Below, piece after piece: positions 16,830-24,829 of a stretch of 64,000 nt of DNA (position 1 is its first letter; each line of letters begins with the position of its first letter). The DNA lies in the NCBI GenBank assembly GCA_016198685.1, contig JACQID010000007.1, positions 1 to 64,000 on the forward strand. Reading direction: 5' to 3'. Position numbers and translations under genes: made by a program. Source of the DNA: Candidatus Aenigmatarchaeota archaeon. Lineage in GTDB: Archaea > Aenigmatarchaeota > Aenigmatarchaeia > GW2011-AR5. The notes under the pieces are model-generated. The model was given only the letters and a program-made list of their open reading frames with translations, was not told the DNA's origin and did not search any database.

Positions 16830-18017
16830 TCAATAAAGTTCTTTCAATACTATAAAATACGAATTCATTATAGCCTGTTTTATTTCTTCGTATTTCTCCA
16901 CAAAAATGTCTAACGTTTCTACAGTATGCCCACCATGATTTCTCAACCCCCATATTAAAATCAAGCTTAGGAGTTCTTTTGGTACAGTTATTGAATTATG
17001 TGTGTAAGAAGGAGATAAACAGTTATTTATAGCACTTTCTACGTTGTTTTCAAAGTCTAACGATTTATAAATATTTTGGGCATTGTTAATAGAAAAATTA
17101 TTTCTAGCTATTTTTATTATACTATCACTTATATACTGTTTTCCAGTTTTGTGATTTAAAATTTTGTCTATTATAAGACAAAAATTGAATATCATATCAA
17201 CATTTCGTAGCTTTGAGAATATGTTATTTTCCAATTCTTTTCTTTTTAAAACGTTTTGATAAACGACAGTGAATAGATTATAAACAAAAAAGAATTTTTC
17301 GTTTTCTATATCAGTATTTTCTAAGAACTTGGTCTGAAACTCGTTCAAACTTGTTTTATATTTAAAACCAGAGCTATTGAAATTATCTATAAATTTCTGT
17401 AATTCTTTATTAGCCTCAATTACATAGTCGTATGCAGCGTTTTTCGTCTGTTTTATGTTTACTGTACAAAAGGAATATGCTGGCATTCCTTTATATAGGT
17501 TTATTTGCCCTATCTGTCTGCAATATCGTTTATCCTCTTCTATTGCATTATAAACCATAAGAAATCCCGCATCTACATTACCCTGCATTAGTTGTGTTAA
17601 CCCTAAAAAGAAATAAGGAGTTCCTTTATGTATTTGAGCCCTATTCTTCTCTTCCCAAGAAAAAACAATTCTACATATATGTTGTAGTAACTCAGTTCCT
17701 AGCATATGTCTTCTATGAATGAGGTAGTATTCCCATAGAAAAAGAGTTTGTCCAAACACGTAATCTGAAAGATTTTTTCCTAATATAAAATCTTTTCTAT
17801 CTATTATCACTTTTATAGTATCAAAAAGCTTATGGCATATTGTTTCAAATTCTGGTGCTATATAAAGCATGTTTACGGCATTATAGTTAGACTCGCTGAA
17901 TAGTTTTGACAAATCTTTGAAGTTATTACCATCTACAAACACATCAATTATAGCTTGGTCGGCTTCGCCATATTGAATTTTTATATTACCTATATTTTCA
18001 GTTATGATAGTAGCCAT
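16830..18017 (-). CDS. HEPN-like protein coupled to the Cas1 fragment
   Basis: 395 residues, all-helical in appearance and AT-rich. Near the C-terminus the sequence LILIWGLRNHGGHTVETLDIFVEKYEEIKQ carries R-N-x3-H, the Rx4-6H signature of HEPN ribonucleases, within two long helices as expected; the long N-terminal helical region matches nothing I know. HEPN proteins are RNases of toxin and antiviral systems. The start codon overlaps the stop of the upstream Cas1 fragment (TAATG), so the two are translated together. The HEPN call rests on one motif, so moderate confidence. Confidence 0.5.
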   Translation of the reverse strand: MATIITENIGNIKIQYGEADQAIIDVFVDGNNFKDLSKLFSESNYNAVNMLYIAPEFETICHKLFDTIKVIIDRKDFILGKNLSDYVFGQTLFLWEYYLIHRRHMLGTELLQHICRIVFSWEEKNRAQIHKGTPYFFLGLTQLMQGNVDAGFLMVYNAIEEDKRYCRQIGQINLYKGMPAYSFCTVNIKQTKNAAYDYVIEANKELQKFIDNFNSSGFKYKTSLNEFQTKFLENTDIENEKFFFVYNLFTVVYQNVLKRKELENNIFSKLRNVDMIFNFCLIIDKILNHKTGKQYISDSIIKIARNNFSINNAQNIYKSLDFENNVESAINNCLSPSYTHNSITVPKELLSLILIWGLRNHGGHTVETLDIFVEKYEEIKQAIMNSYFIVLKELY

Positions 18018-18621
18018 TATACCAACTTCTCCCTAACCTTAGGATATAACTTAAACGGTTTAGAAGCTTTCGCCTGCGTCTTCAAATAATGCAACGTACT
18101 CCTGTTCAATTCATATTTGTCCAATTCAGAATACGAAATCCCCAATATCTTCTGCCTGAGCTCGTAGTCATCCTCTCTGGTTAACGCCAGTATAGGTTGA
18201 GAAAAGTCCAGCTTCTTGTGTTTGCCCTGCAAGAATAAAGCAAGCTCATTAGCCTTCAGAAGAATAACATATGCCCACTGCCTGTTGCCGTCCCTGTAAG
18301 GCACGGTCATGCTCATAACCTTCTCTATTTCTTCCGTGAGTTTTTTAGCCCCAGAAGGCTTCAGCCGAATGTTATAGTTCTCTGTCCGTATGAAGTCCTT
18401 TTTATCAAACAGTTTCTTTTCTAGTACGTTGATGACCGCAATATCTATAAGGCATCTGAAGGGTTCTTGAAGGTCGTAGACCAAAGGTGTTTTGCCTTGA
18501 GTCACTTCATGCAGAAATCCTACATGTGTATCCATGCCAGTCGTGTTTATCGCTTTCCTACAATGGCTTTCCAGTATTCCATAGCCATAGTTGAACAAAG
18601 CGTTGATAGGGTGATTCTTTG
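18017..18621 (-). pseudogene. Cas1 C-terminal fragment (CRISPR integrase remnant)
   Basis: About 200 residues match the C-terminal alpha domain of Cas1, starting in HPINALFNYGYGILES. His30 and Asp42 (numbered from the TTG at 18598) lie in VGFLHE and VYDLQEPFR, two of the three metal ligands. The body (FIRTENYNIRLKPSGAKKL ... WAYVILLKANELALFLQG) is the usual end. Homology runs back to a TAA just upstream of 18621. The N-terminal domain with the first metal-binding Glu is missing, and the 200 bp upstream hold no recognisable piece of it. No array, cas2 or effector is nearby. Integrase activity is unlikely. Confidence 0.8.
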
Positions 18622-18821
18622 CTTAAATATGCACTTCTTGATTATTTCTTCTTCCAAAGCGTTACATTCCCAGAACTGATTTTCTCAACTTTACCATTTT
18701 TCAGAAAGTCTTCCAAAACGTAATGCAAGGATACGAATTCACAGATTTGTTCGCCATGGTTCATATGTAATCGAATAATCAAACTTTTTAACTTATTTTC
18801 TTAGATTATGTCGAGAGAAGT

Positions 18822-19328
18822 ATGCCTGCCGAATCAATTTACCAATCTATACTCGATTTATTGAACAAGAGGGGCGTCGCCTATAGGGAAATCGAGCATG
18901 AAGCCGCCGGGAAGTCGAAAGAGGTGGCGATTGTGCGGGGGGATGATGAGGTTGGGATGGGAGGCAAGGCGCTGGTTGTGAAGGTCGGAGAGGATTTCAA
19001 GTTGTTTGTTCTTAGCAGCGTTCTGAAATTCGATTCTAGTGCGGTGATGAAATACTTTCACGTGAAGAAGTGCAGGTTTGCAACTCATGATGAAGTCAAG
19101 GCGCTTACAACGCTTGTTGTCGGGACAATACCGCCGTTTGGGCGGCCGATATTGCCGCTTGATGTATATGCAGACCCGTCAATCATAGGCAAGAAAAATA
19201 TCGGATTCAATGCGGCTTCCCTGACGCATTCCATTGTGATGTCAACTGCGGATTGGCTCAAGGTCGCGAATCCTGTGGTGTTCAAGTTCGCGCGGGATGA
19301 TCTCGAGAGCTACAGTTCCTTGAGATAA
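18822..19328 (+). CDS. YbaK/ProX-type aminoacyl-tRNA deacylase
   Basis: 168 residues of the YbaK/EbsC family, which hydrolyses mischarged aminoacyl-tRNAs in trans. The conserved core is visible: an HEAAGKS block (about 26), GMGGKALVVK (about 45), FDSSAVMKYF, and VGTIPPFGRPILPLDVYAD (about 99-117), where the Gly-Pro-rich loop and Asp line the pocket. Length is normal for free-standing editing proteins. The charged amino acid it corrects is not clear from sequence. The gene ends overlapping the 3' end of the convergent lipoprotein gene by 19 bases. Confidence 0.85.
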   Translation: MPAESIYQSILDLLNKRGVAYREIEHEAAGKSKEVAIVRGDDEVGMGGKALVVKVGEDFKLFVLSSVLKFDSSAVMKYFHVKKCRFATHDEVKALTTLVVGTIPPFGRPILPLDVYADPSIIGKKNIGFNAASLTHSIVMSTADWLKVANPVVFKFARDDLESYSSLR

Positions 19329-19819
19329 TGAAATGGGTCTTGTGTATTGTGTCTGGTTTCTCTCTCTGGAAGCTGGCCGGGAGGCTGGAAAATTCCAAGA
19401 CAGGGTTCTGGGATAAAGATTACTGTTGTCATGCCATTAGGGAATGTGGGATTCGCCATATAGTAACGCCTTACATTGCCCGCATCATCCGTTGCTACAT
19501 AGTTAAAAGGCGGGACACGGCTGACATCGTTGAAAAACTTATTTTCTACCGACAGGCGATTTGTTTCTGCTTCACTTTCTCTTGGCGAGACTTCAAAAAT
19601 GTCTACTGGTCTTCCTTCTGATACATCTTTTAGTCTGAATTTTTCACCTATTTTTAGCGGTGCATAAGTGAAGACCGATTGGCAATATCTCTGTAGATTC
19701 GTAGGGTCTATGGCATCCAAAACCCTTGGAGACGGAGTGCACGCTATTATTGCTGCAGCAAGTGGCATGAATGCATATCTGAGAAAACTTTGTGTCTTGG
19801 ATGCGTAGTGTCCATCCAT
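19310..19819 (-). CDS. Lipoprotein, paralogue of the 10997 protein
   Basis: 169 residues from the ATG at 19819; I preferred it to one five codons upstream because a TATA-like ATATTTAA lies about 25-30 bp before it. The signal peptide ends AAAIIAC, a lipobox. The mature part has G-x-KFRLKDVSEGRPVDI and ends TTVIFIPEPC, matching the order of motifs in the 10997 protein. It is probably anchored outside the cell. The Pro-rich C-terminal tail is extra. Function unknown. Confidence 0.55.
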   Translation of the reverse strand: MDGHYASKTQSFLRYAFMPLAAAIIACTPSPRVLDAIDPTNLQRYCQSVFTYAPLKIGEKFRLKDVSEGRPVDIFEVSPRESEAETNRLSVENKFFNDVSRVPPFNYVATDDAGNVRRYYMANPTFPNGMTTVIFIPEPCLGIFQPPGQLPERETRHNTQDPFHYLKEL

Positions 19820-19958
19820 GAAAGAACTAGTCATCCGAAAGTTAAATATGCTCGGGATGAATGTAACTTTTTCTTCGGCTCTTTAAACAAACCATCTGGG
19901 TATTCCGTCATAAAGAACTTTGGCCATTTTCATAAACAATCATAAAATTCCTAAAATA

Positions 19959-20471
19959 TCATTTTCTGACGTAATGAGCCTGCACAAGCCCTGATGGGAA
20001 GTGCTTGACGTCTTTGACAGCGAGCGCTTGTTCTTTGAATCCTGCCTGGAAGAGAGGAATACCGGATCCAAGAAGAGTTGGGACTATTGTGATTATGAAA
20101 TCGTCAATGAGGTTGTGCTTCATGAATTCGGCTATGATGGACGAGCCGCCGACGAGCCAGATATTTCCGGCTTTGGGCTTCAGGAATTCCATGAAATCCT
20201 TGGCGTTGCCGGAGACAAAAATTATATTGCCCTCATTGGGCTTCTTCTCATGAGTGAAGACATAGCAATCCACGTTCTTGTACGGGAATTCTGGAAATCC
20301 TAATGCTTGGTCATATGTAGTTTTTCCCAGTATGACAGCGCCTATATCTCTATAGAAATCCTGATAGCCGTATTCTTCCTCATCATACCCTTCGAGCCAA
20401 TCGATGGCGCCGTCTTTCCTTGCGATATAGCCGTCAAGGCTCATGGCGATGTAGAGAATCAATCGCGGCAT
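19959..20471 (-). CDS. RibD C-terminal / dihydrofolate-reductase-fold protein
   Basis: 170 residues from the ATG at 20471 (MPRLILYIAMSLDGYIAR, the family's start); the longer frame upstream is not coding-like. The DHFR-like RibD C-terminal pattern is present: SLDGYIA, a Gly-rich segment AVILGKTTYDQAL, then IWLVGGSSIIAEFM for NADPH and IPTLLGSGIPLF at the end. Such proteins reduce deazaflavin or riboflavin precursors or act as free reductases. The exact substrate is not determined. Confidence 0.8.
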   Translation of the reverse strand: MPRLILYIAMSLDGYIARKDGAIDWLEGYDEEEYGYQDFYRDIGAVILGKTTYDQALGFPEFPYKNVDCYVFTHEKKPNEGNIIFVSGNAKDFMEFLKPKAGNIWLVGGSSIIAEFMKHNLIDDFIITIVPTLLGSGIPLFQAGFKEQALAVKDVKHFPSGLVQAHYVRK

Positions 20472-20536
20472 GATTATATACTGAATGAAAACTAGAAAAA
20501 CGTGATGCATGCGAAGGAACTCACTTCTTCGCATCT

Positions 20537-20743
20537 TTGGCGGGCTGCGGAGTTCTTAGCGCAAGAATTGATGCGAAGAATGCGTTATGTAGGCATTTTG
20601 CCTATGTCACGGGGGCTGCGCAAGATACCGACATGCCTGAAATAATGATCGAAGGAGCAATGTATCTTGGCGAAAGACCGGATGATGATAGGGAGAATAA
20701 TGCTTTCACGTCTTTAGTCTGGTTCTATTTATATAACGTCTGA
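20537..20743 (+). other. Weak open frame in a 313-bp intergenic region
   Basis: Between the reductase-like gene (start 20471) and the small gene ending at 20785 there is only a 68-codon frame with a TTG start and no promoter-like element. It begins AGCGV, lipobox-like, but has no signal peptide before it. I do not consider it a supported gene. Otherwise the interval shows nothing. Confidence 0.2.
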
Positions 20744-20784
20744 AATGCATATGCGTTGGATGAAACTATATTGTTTCTCTTTGT

Positions 20785-21057
20785 TCAGTGTCTTGAGCGC
20801 CTGAGCATGCTTTTCCGTGATCTGGCTTTCACGATTGTTTCATATTCAGGAGCGAAAAGCTCGGCGTATAGGAGTGCGTTTACTAAATCCATGTTGCTAG
20901 GATCAGGTGTTACGTTCACAGTACCGTATTGGATGCACGCATGTTTGCCGTTCACGGATACCGTGTAATCGAAGGAAAAAACGATCGGGCATCTAAGGCC
21001 TCCAATTGCCATGTTGCAAAGTATATCGTTATGCCCGCTGTAAAATTTCATAGCCAA
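20785..21057 (-). CDS. Small hypothetical protein
   Basis: 90 residues (MAMKFYSGHNDILC...), or 88 from the second Met. It has two cysteines in a strand-rich centre (LRCPIVFSFDYTVSVNGKHACIQYG) and a basic tail. No family recognised. The minus frame is favoured over the overlapping plus frame because its residue composition is more protein-like. The 164 bp between this gene and the next tRNA show no other feature. Confidence 0.4.
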   Translation of the reverse strand: MAMKFYSGHNDILCNMAIGGLRCPIVFSFDYTVSVNGKHACIQYGTVNVTPDPSNMDLVNALLYAELFAPEYETIVKARSRKSMLRRSRH

Positions 21058-21221
21058 TATTTTCAGAAGCGCTTAAAAAGTTGATGAGACAGTGCCATCT
21101 TGGCGATATTTACAAAAGTTCAGTTTACAGCGTTGGTTTTCTGTATTTCATTGCATCTAGATGGCATCGTGGTAATTATAGCAGCTTTATTGTCATCTGG
21201 GATAAGATAAAAAAATTCGTA

Positions 21222-21354
21222 TAGCGGGAGTAGGATTTGAACCTACGACCTCTACCCGGCAAAACCTTCCGGTTCTGCTTTTGGGTGTCCTAGGCAACCT
21301 ATGGGCCTTTCACGCTTAAAGCACAATGAGCACTCCAGGCTGCTCTATCCCGCT
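21222..21354 (-). tRNA. Intron-rich tRNA, apparent anticodon UUA (identity unresolved)
   Basis: Read leftward from 21354: acceptor AGCGGGA/TCCCGCT with A1:U72, D stem GAGC/GCTC, T arm GTAGG/CCTAC with loop TTCAAAT. An 11-nt intron (21305-21315) is framed by a textbook BHB: outer helix TTGTG/CATAG, central helix CTTT/AAAG, bulges AAG and GCC. Removing it leaves the loop CTTTAAC, so 34-36 would read UUA. A second insertion of about 47 nt (21252-21298) sits between the anticodon and variable regions. Without both, the RNA is 75 nt, like the tRNA-Arg and tRNA-Glu here. A cut shifted by two bases would give UUG (Gln), but with C37. Confidence 0.7.
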
Positions 21355-21404
21355 GAACCTTCTTTCTTGCATATTCTTAAATAGATACATTTATTTTGCA
21401 TTGA

Positions 21405-21812
21405 ATGCTGCAGCATGACAAGCGGGTTAACTATCTTTCAGGTAACTGCCATGAACTTATGCCTTATTTTGAGCGTCAATTTGGAGTCTGCAGTATAATG
21501 CAAAGTAACCCGGAATACAAATTTACCAACAGTGACGGGACTGTCGCATTAGGAGTCACCGTTCCTGACGTGATGTTATGGGTCAATCTTGATGACGGGC
21601 GCAGCCTTTGCGTGCCTGTTGAAGTCAAAAATTGTGGAGAATTTGAAGCCATAAGGGGCAAAGCTGCGAGGCAGGCAGCGAGCCTTTATAAGTATCTGGA
21701 TAGGCATCCGGAGCTCAAGATGGACGTGCCCGGCATTTTTGTGGCACATGGAGGCACGATGAATGGAAGAAAATGGCAGAATTACAAAGTCGAATTCATG
21801 GAAAGATATTGA
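21405..21812 (+). CDS. Small PD-(D/E)XK nuclease-like protein (first of a pair)
   Basis: 135 residues. The sequence VPDVMLWV (Pro54-Asp55) followed by a turn and VPVEVKN (Glu73, Lys75) is the PD...E-x-K signature of the restriction-endonuclease fold, with strands placed as expected. A helix rich in Arg/Lys/Ala (GKAARQAASLYKYL) follows, as in many such nucleases. No DNA-binding domain is attached. The next gene repeats the same layout, and the two are probably co-transcribed. DNA or RNA cleavage is inferred. Confidence 0.5.
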   Translation: MLQHDKRVNYLSGNCHELMPYFERQFGVCSIMQSNPEYKFTNSDGTVALGVTVPDVMLWVNLDDGRSLCVPVEVKNCGEFEAIRGKAARQAASLYKYLDRHPELKMDVPGIFVAHGGTMNGRKWQNYKVEFMERY

Positions 21813-21863
21813 CACCTTCCAAGAATATAAAATTTCAGTATAATACCTAGCAGGTTTGCAAAC

Positions 21864-22259
21864 ATGTCCGTGCATAGGGAATTGCAGGATTATTTCTCGA
21901 AAGGCCCTCCAGTACTGAAAGAATATCTCTCGGGAATAATCGGGGATCATGAGATAATGGATGCACAGACAGAAGTGCCTCTGCTATACGGCGGGCACTT
22001 CTCCTCCAATAGGATGGCAAGCGTTGACGTTCTATATTTTGTCGCATCCGGCGGAATGAAGCTTATGATCCCTGGCGAAATAAAAGAAAATCCGAGATAT
22101 GCGACCAAGGGGATACGGCAGATATGGGCTGCTTGCATAGGACTCTCATCTTCCTTTGCAAAAGATTACGAGATACCTTTTGGCATAGTCATAAGCGGCT
22201 CAATAGAGGACCCACACATAATTTCAAGGGACTTCCGAGGCAAGACAAGAAATTTCTGA
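21864..22259 (+). CDS. Small PD-(D/E)XK nuclease-like protein (second of a pair)
   Basis: 131 residues. VDVLYFV (Asp55), then IPGEIKEN (Glu72, Lys74), matches the spacing of the preceding protein (Asp55, Glu73, Lys75), so both look like restriction-endonuclease-fold proteins of one family. A following helix (TKGIRQIWAACIG) occupies the same place. It starts 51 bp after its neighbour. Possible heterodimer; no methylase or helicase partner is nearby, so a restriction system is not supported. Confidence 0.5.
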   Translation: MSVHRELQDYFSKGPPVLKEYLSGIIGDHEIMDAQTEVPLLYGGHFSSNRMASVDVLYFVASGGMKLMIPGEIKENPRYATKGIRQIWAACIGLSSSFAKDYEIPFGIVISGSIEDPHIISRDFRGKTRNF

Positions 22260-22301
22260 TAACAATTTATCCTGCGGCGTAGTTATATCAACAAGAAGTC
22301 T

Positions 22302-22937
22302 ATGAAAGTTCTCGGAATAGATGAAGCAGGCCGCGGTCCGGTGATAGGGCCCATGGTCATGTGCGGATACCTTATCGAGGAAGAGCGGCTTGCGCAATTG
22401 CGCGAGCTTGGCGTGAGGGATTCAAAGATTCTTTCTGCCGCGAAGAGGGAATCATTGGTTCCTGCCCTCAAGGAGCTTTGTTTTGACTATATTATACTAA
22501 AAATTCCCTGTGATGAGATAGATTCATGCGGAAACCTTAATCATCTGGAGATAGACAAAATGCGCCAGATGATAAAGGCGCTAAACCCCGGAAAAATCGT
22601 GGTCGACTGCCCGGAAACAAATACGAAGAAATTCGCGCAGAAGGTCATGGGCGGGCTTCTGATGGATGCGGAGATAGTATGCGAGAATTACGCGGACGCA
22701 AATTATGTTGAAGTGTCTGCTGCATCTGTGCTTGCAAAGAGTGCAAGGGAAGAGGAAATAGCGAAACTGCATAAGGAATATGGGTATTTCGGCACGGGCT
22801 ACACGTCAGATGAGAGAACTATAGCCTTTTTAAAAGATTGGCTGAAAAGGAATAAAGAGCTGCCGGAGATGGTGAGGAAATCATGGACAACGTCGAAAAT
22901 GCTGCTGGCGGAAAGCAGGCAGGCAAAGCTATGGTAA
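22302..22937 (+). CDS. rnhB: Ribonuclease HII
   Basis: A 211-residue enzyme that nicks RNA in RNA/DNA hybrids and at single ribonucleotides in DNA. The catalytic carboxylates are visible: Asp7-Glu8 in GIDEAGRGP, an Asp in VDCPE (about 106) and another in the YVEVSAASVLAKSARE region. The C-terminal part, with YGYFGTGYTSDERTIAFL, is typical of the archaeal type. Its stop overlaps the next start (TAATG), making an operon with the small membrane protein and aspS. Confidence 0.94.
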   Translation: MKVLGIDEAGRGPVIGPMVMCGYLIEEERLAQLRELGVRDSKILSAAKRESLVPALKELCFDYIILKIPCDEIDSCGNLNHLEIDKMRQMIKALNPGKIVVDCPETNTKKFAQKVMGGLLMDAEIVCENYADANYVEVSAASVLAKSAREEEIAKLHKEYGYFGTGYTSDERTIAFLKDWLKRNKELPEMVRKSWTTSKMLLAESRQAKLW

Positions 22938-23185
22938 TGGACAAAAGTCTGCAGTCCACTTTTGCTTATGCAACAACAGGCGTTGCTGCAGGCATAGTTT
23001 CCGCAATGACAACAGTTCCGCTTCACGGGCTCGGTGTTGGGTTAATAATGCTTGGCCTGACAAGCGCTGCTCTGATGTTTTTGTTCAAGCCGGAAAACTA
23101 CAAATGGCTTCTTGGCAACGGCGTATTCATTTTCCTTGCAACATGGTACGCAACATTCACGGTATTCTTCAACATAGGTGTATAG
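22937..23185 (+). CDS. Small three-helix membrane protein between rnhB and aspS
   Basis: 82 residues from the ATG at 22937, which overlaps the rnhB stop; an in-frame ATG at 22883 inside rnhB would give 100. There are three hydrophobic segments (about 10-28, 33-50 and 62-80). The short conserved-looking PENYKWLLGNGVF sits between helices two and three. It resembles small archaeal membrane proteins of the EMC6/DUF type, but the family is uncertain. The aspS start follows two bases after its stop. Confidence 0.6.
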   Translation: MDKSLQSTFAYATTGVAAGIVSAMTTVPLHGLGVGLIMLGLTSAALMFLFKPENYKWLLGNGVFIFLATWYATFTVFFNIGV

Positions 23186-23186
23186 T

Positions 23187-24473
23187 ATGCTGAGAACTCA
23201 TTATTTCTCTGAAATAAAAAAAGATCTTGACGGCAAGGAAGTTACTATTGCAGGATGGGCAAGAAACATACGTGACACAGGCAAAATAAAGTTTCTTATA
23301 GTGGCCGACAGGACAGGCGAAACACAGGTCTTGGGAAAAGTGGGCGAGACAGACGATAAAGTCCTTGAAGATATGCGGAAAATCGACAAGGAAGACGTTG
23401 TTTCTATCCGCGGTACTGTGCGCATAAACGAAAAAGCGCCAGGCGGAAAAGAAATAATCCCCCTTTCAGTAACTGTTCTCAATAAAGCAGAAAAGCCGCT
23501 GCCGCTTGACCTGAACGTGAAATCGAACCTGGATACAAGATTGAACTACAGGTATCTTGACCTGCGAAGGCCCGAAGTTCGTGCAATATTCCGCGTAAGG
23601 GACGTGATACAGCGCAGCTTCGTGCGGTATCTGGAAGAGAACGGCTTCATATTAGTCAACACGCCCTCTATAGTTGCGGCAGCGACCGAAGGAGGAACCA
23701 ATCTGTTCCCCATATCATATTTTGATACAGAGGCGTTTCTTGTCCAGAGCCCGCAGCTCTACAAGCAAATATTGATGGCATCTGGTCTGGACAAGGTCAT
23801 AATACAGTGTCCGGTATTCCGCGCAGAAGAGCATGATACGTCCTTCCATCTCAATGAATCCATGCAGATGGATATAGAGATGGCATTTATCAATAGCGAA
23901 CCTGAAGTTTTGCATCATCTTGCAGGCGTAATAAAATACATCTACTCAAGGCTTGCCATGGAATGCGCAGAAGAAATGAAGATTCTGGGGAGAGACACAA
24001 CAGTTCCGAAAGAAATAAAACAGATTACTTATGATGAAGCCCGTGATATAGTGAACCAGGAATCAGAGCTCAAATGGGGCGATGACTTCACGCCTGAAAT
24101 GCAGAGGATAATAAACAAGAAATACAATCCTGCGATAGTCACAAAATGGCCTACTGATCTTCGGGCATTCTATTCCATGCCTGAACCTGGGAATGAAAAA
24201 ATATGCCGGGCATATGATCTTCTCATTGACGGAGTTGAAATATCATCTGGCGCCCAGAGAATACACAAGCATGACGAACTTGTTAAAGAGATGAAGAGGC
24301 GCGGAATGAACCCCGATAATTTTGAATTTTATCTCAACGCCTTCAGGCATGGTATGCCTCCGCACGGCGGATGGAGTATCGGCCTTGACAGGCTCACGAT
24401 GGTAATCACTGGAATGAAGAACGTTCGCGAGTGCGTTCTCTTCCCACGCGACAGGAAGAGACTCACGCCTTGA
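23187..24473 (+). CDS. aspS: Aspartyl-tRNA synthetase (archaeal type)
   Basis: A 428-residue class II synthetase that charges tRNA-Asp, and possibly tRNA-Asn for GatCAB to amidate. The N-terminal OB fold (VTIAGWARNIRDTGKIKFLIVADRTG) binds the anticodon. Class II motifs follow: motif 2 around FRAEEHDTSFHLNES (about 215) and motif 3 GWSIGLDRLTMVI near the end. The ATG at 23187 is chosen; an upstream GTG would add three residues. Because gatCAB is present in the window, a non-discriminating enzyme is possible, but the sequence alone does not decide it. Confidence 0.95.
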   Translation: MLRTHYFSEIKKDLDGKEVTIAGWARNIRDTGKIKFLIVADRTGETQVLGKVGETDDKVLEDMRKIDKEDVVSIRGTVRINEKAPGGKEIIPLSVTVLNKAEKPLPLDLNVKSNLDTRLNYRYLDLRRPEVRAIFRVRDVIQRSFVRYLEENGFILVNTPSIVAAATEGGTNLFPISYFDTEAFLVQSPQLYKQILMASGLDKVIIQCPVFRAEEHDTSFHLNESMQMDIEMAFINSEPEVLHHLAGVIKYIYSRLAMECAEEMKILGRDTTVPKEIKQITYDEARDIVNQESELKWGDDFTPEMQRIINKKYNPAIVTKWPTDLRAFYSMPEPGNEKICRAYDLLIDGVEISSGAQRIHKHDELVKEMKRRGMNPDNFEFYLNAFRHGMPPHGGWSIGLDRLTMVITGMKNVRECVLFPRDRKRLTP

Positions 24474-24527
24474 GCAGTAATTCTTGTAAGGAAAAAATTA
24501 ATTGAAAAAATAGAATCAAATGCTAGG

Positions 24528-24743
24528 CTAGCCTTGTCTCTTTTCTATGAGAAGCAATACTATGCCAAGCGCTATAGCGACCATTCCCCCGTACCACCAA
24601 TAGTTAAAGAATAGCGACAGGGAAAGGCCCACGCCCAACAGCAGACCGGATGCGAAGAGGAGAAGCTTTTCCTCGTCGTGGCTTGTGAGCACGAAATTGC
24701 TCTTCTTCTTGCTCCTTACTGCTTTTCTTGATTTTCTTGCCAT
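24528..24743 (-). CDS. Small two-helix membrane protein
   Basis: 71 residues. A strongly basic N-terminus (MARKSRKAVRSKKKS) is followed by a short acidic patch (SHDEEK) and two membrane helices (about 27-45 and 49-65). The basic end could bind rRNA or lipid head groups at the membrane. It reads convergently with aspS. No family recognised. Confidence 0.55.
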   Translation of the reverse strand: MARKSRKAVRSKKKSNFVLTSHDEEKLLLFASGLLLGVGLSLSLFFNYWWYGGMVAIALGIVLLLIEKRQG

Positions 24744-24829
24744 GTTGTCACTTTAGACTATTTGGGGGCGGTGACTATATAAACCTTCGATATGCCCTAA
24801 GAATTAATATATATAATCCTATTTTTGTC

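Noticed and set aside
16830..18821. CRISPR array near the Cas1 fragment
   Set aside because: No regularly spaced direct repeats were found around the fragment or anywhere else in the window.
20756..20968. Rightward frame opposite the small gene at 20785
   Set aside because: Less protein-like than the minus frame, and it would lack a promoter.
21405..22259. A restriction-modification system
   Set aside because: No methyltransferase or specificity protein is next to the two nuclease-like genes.
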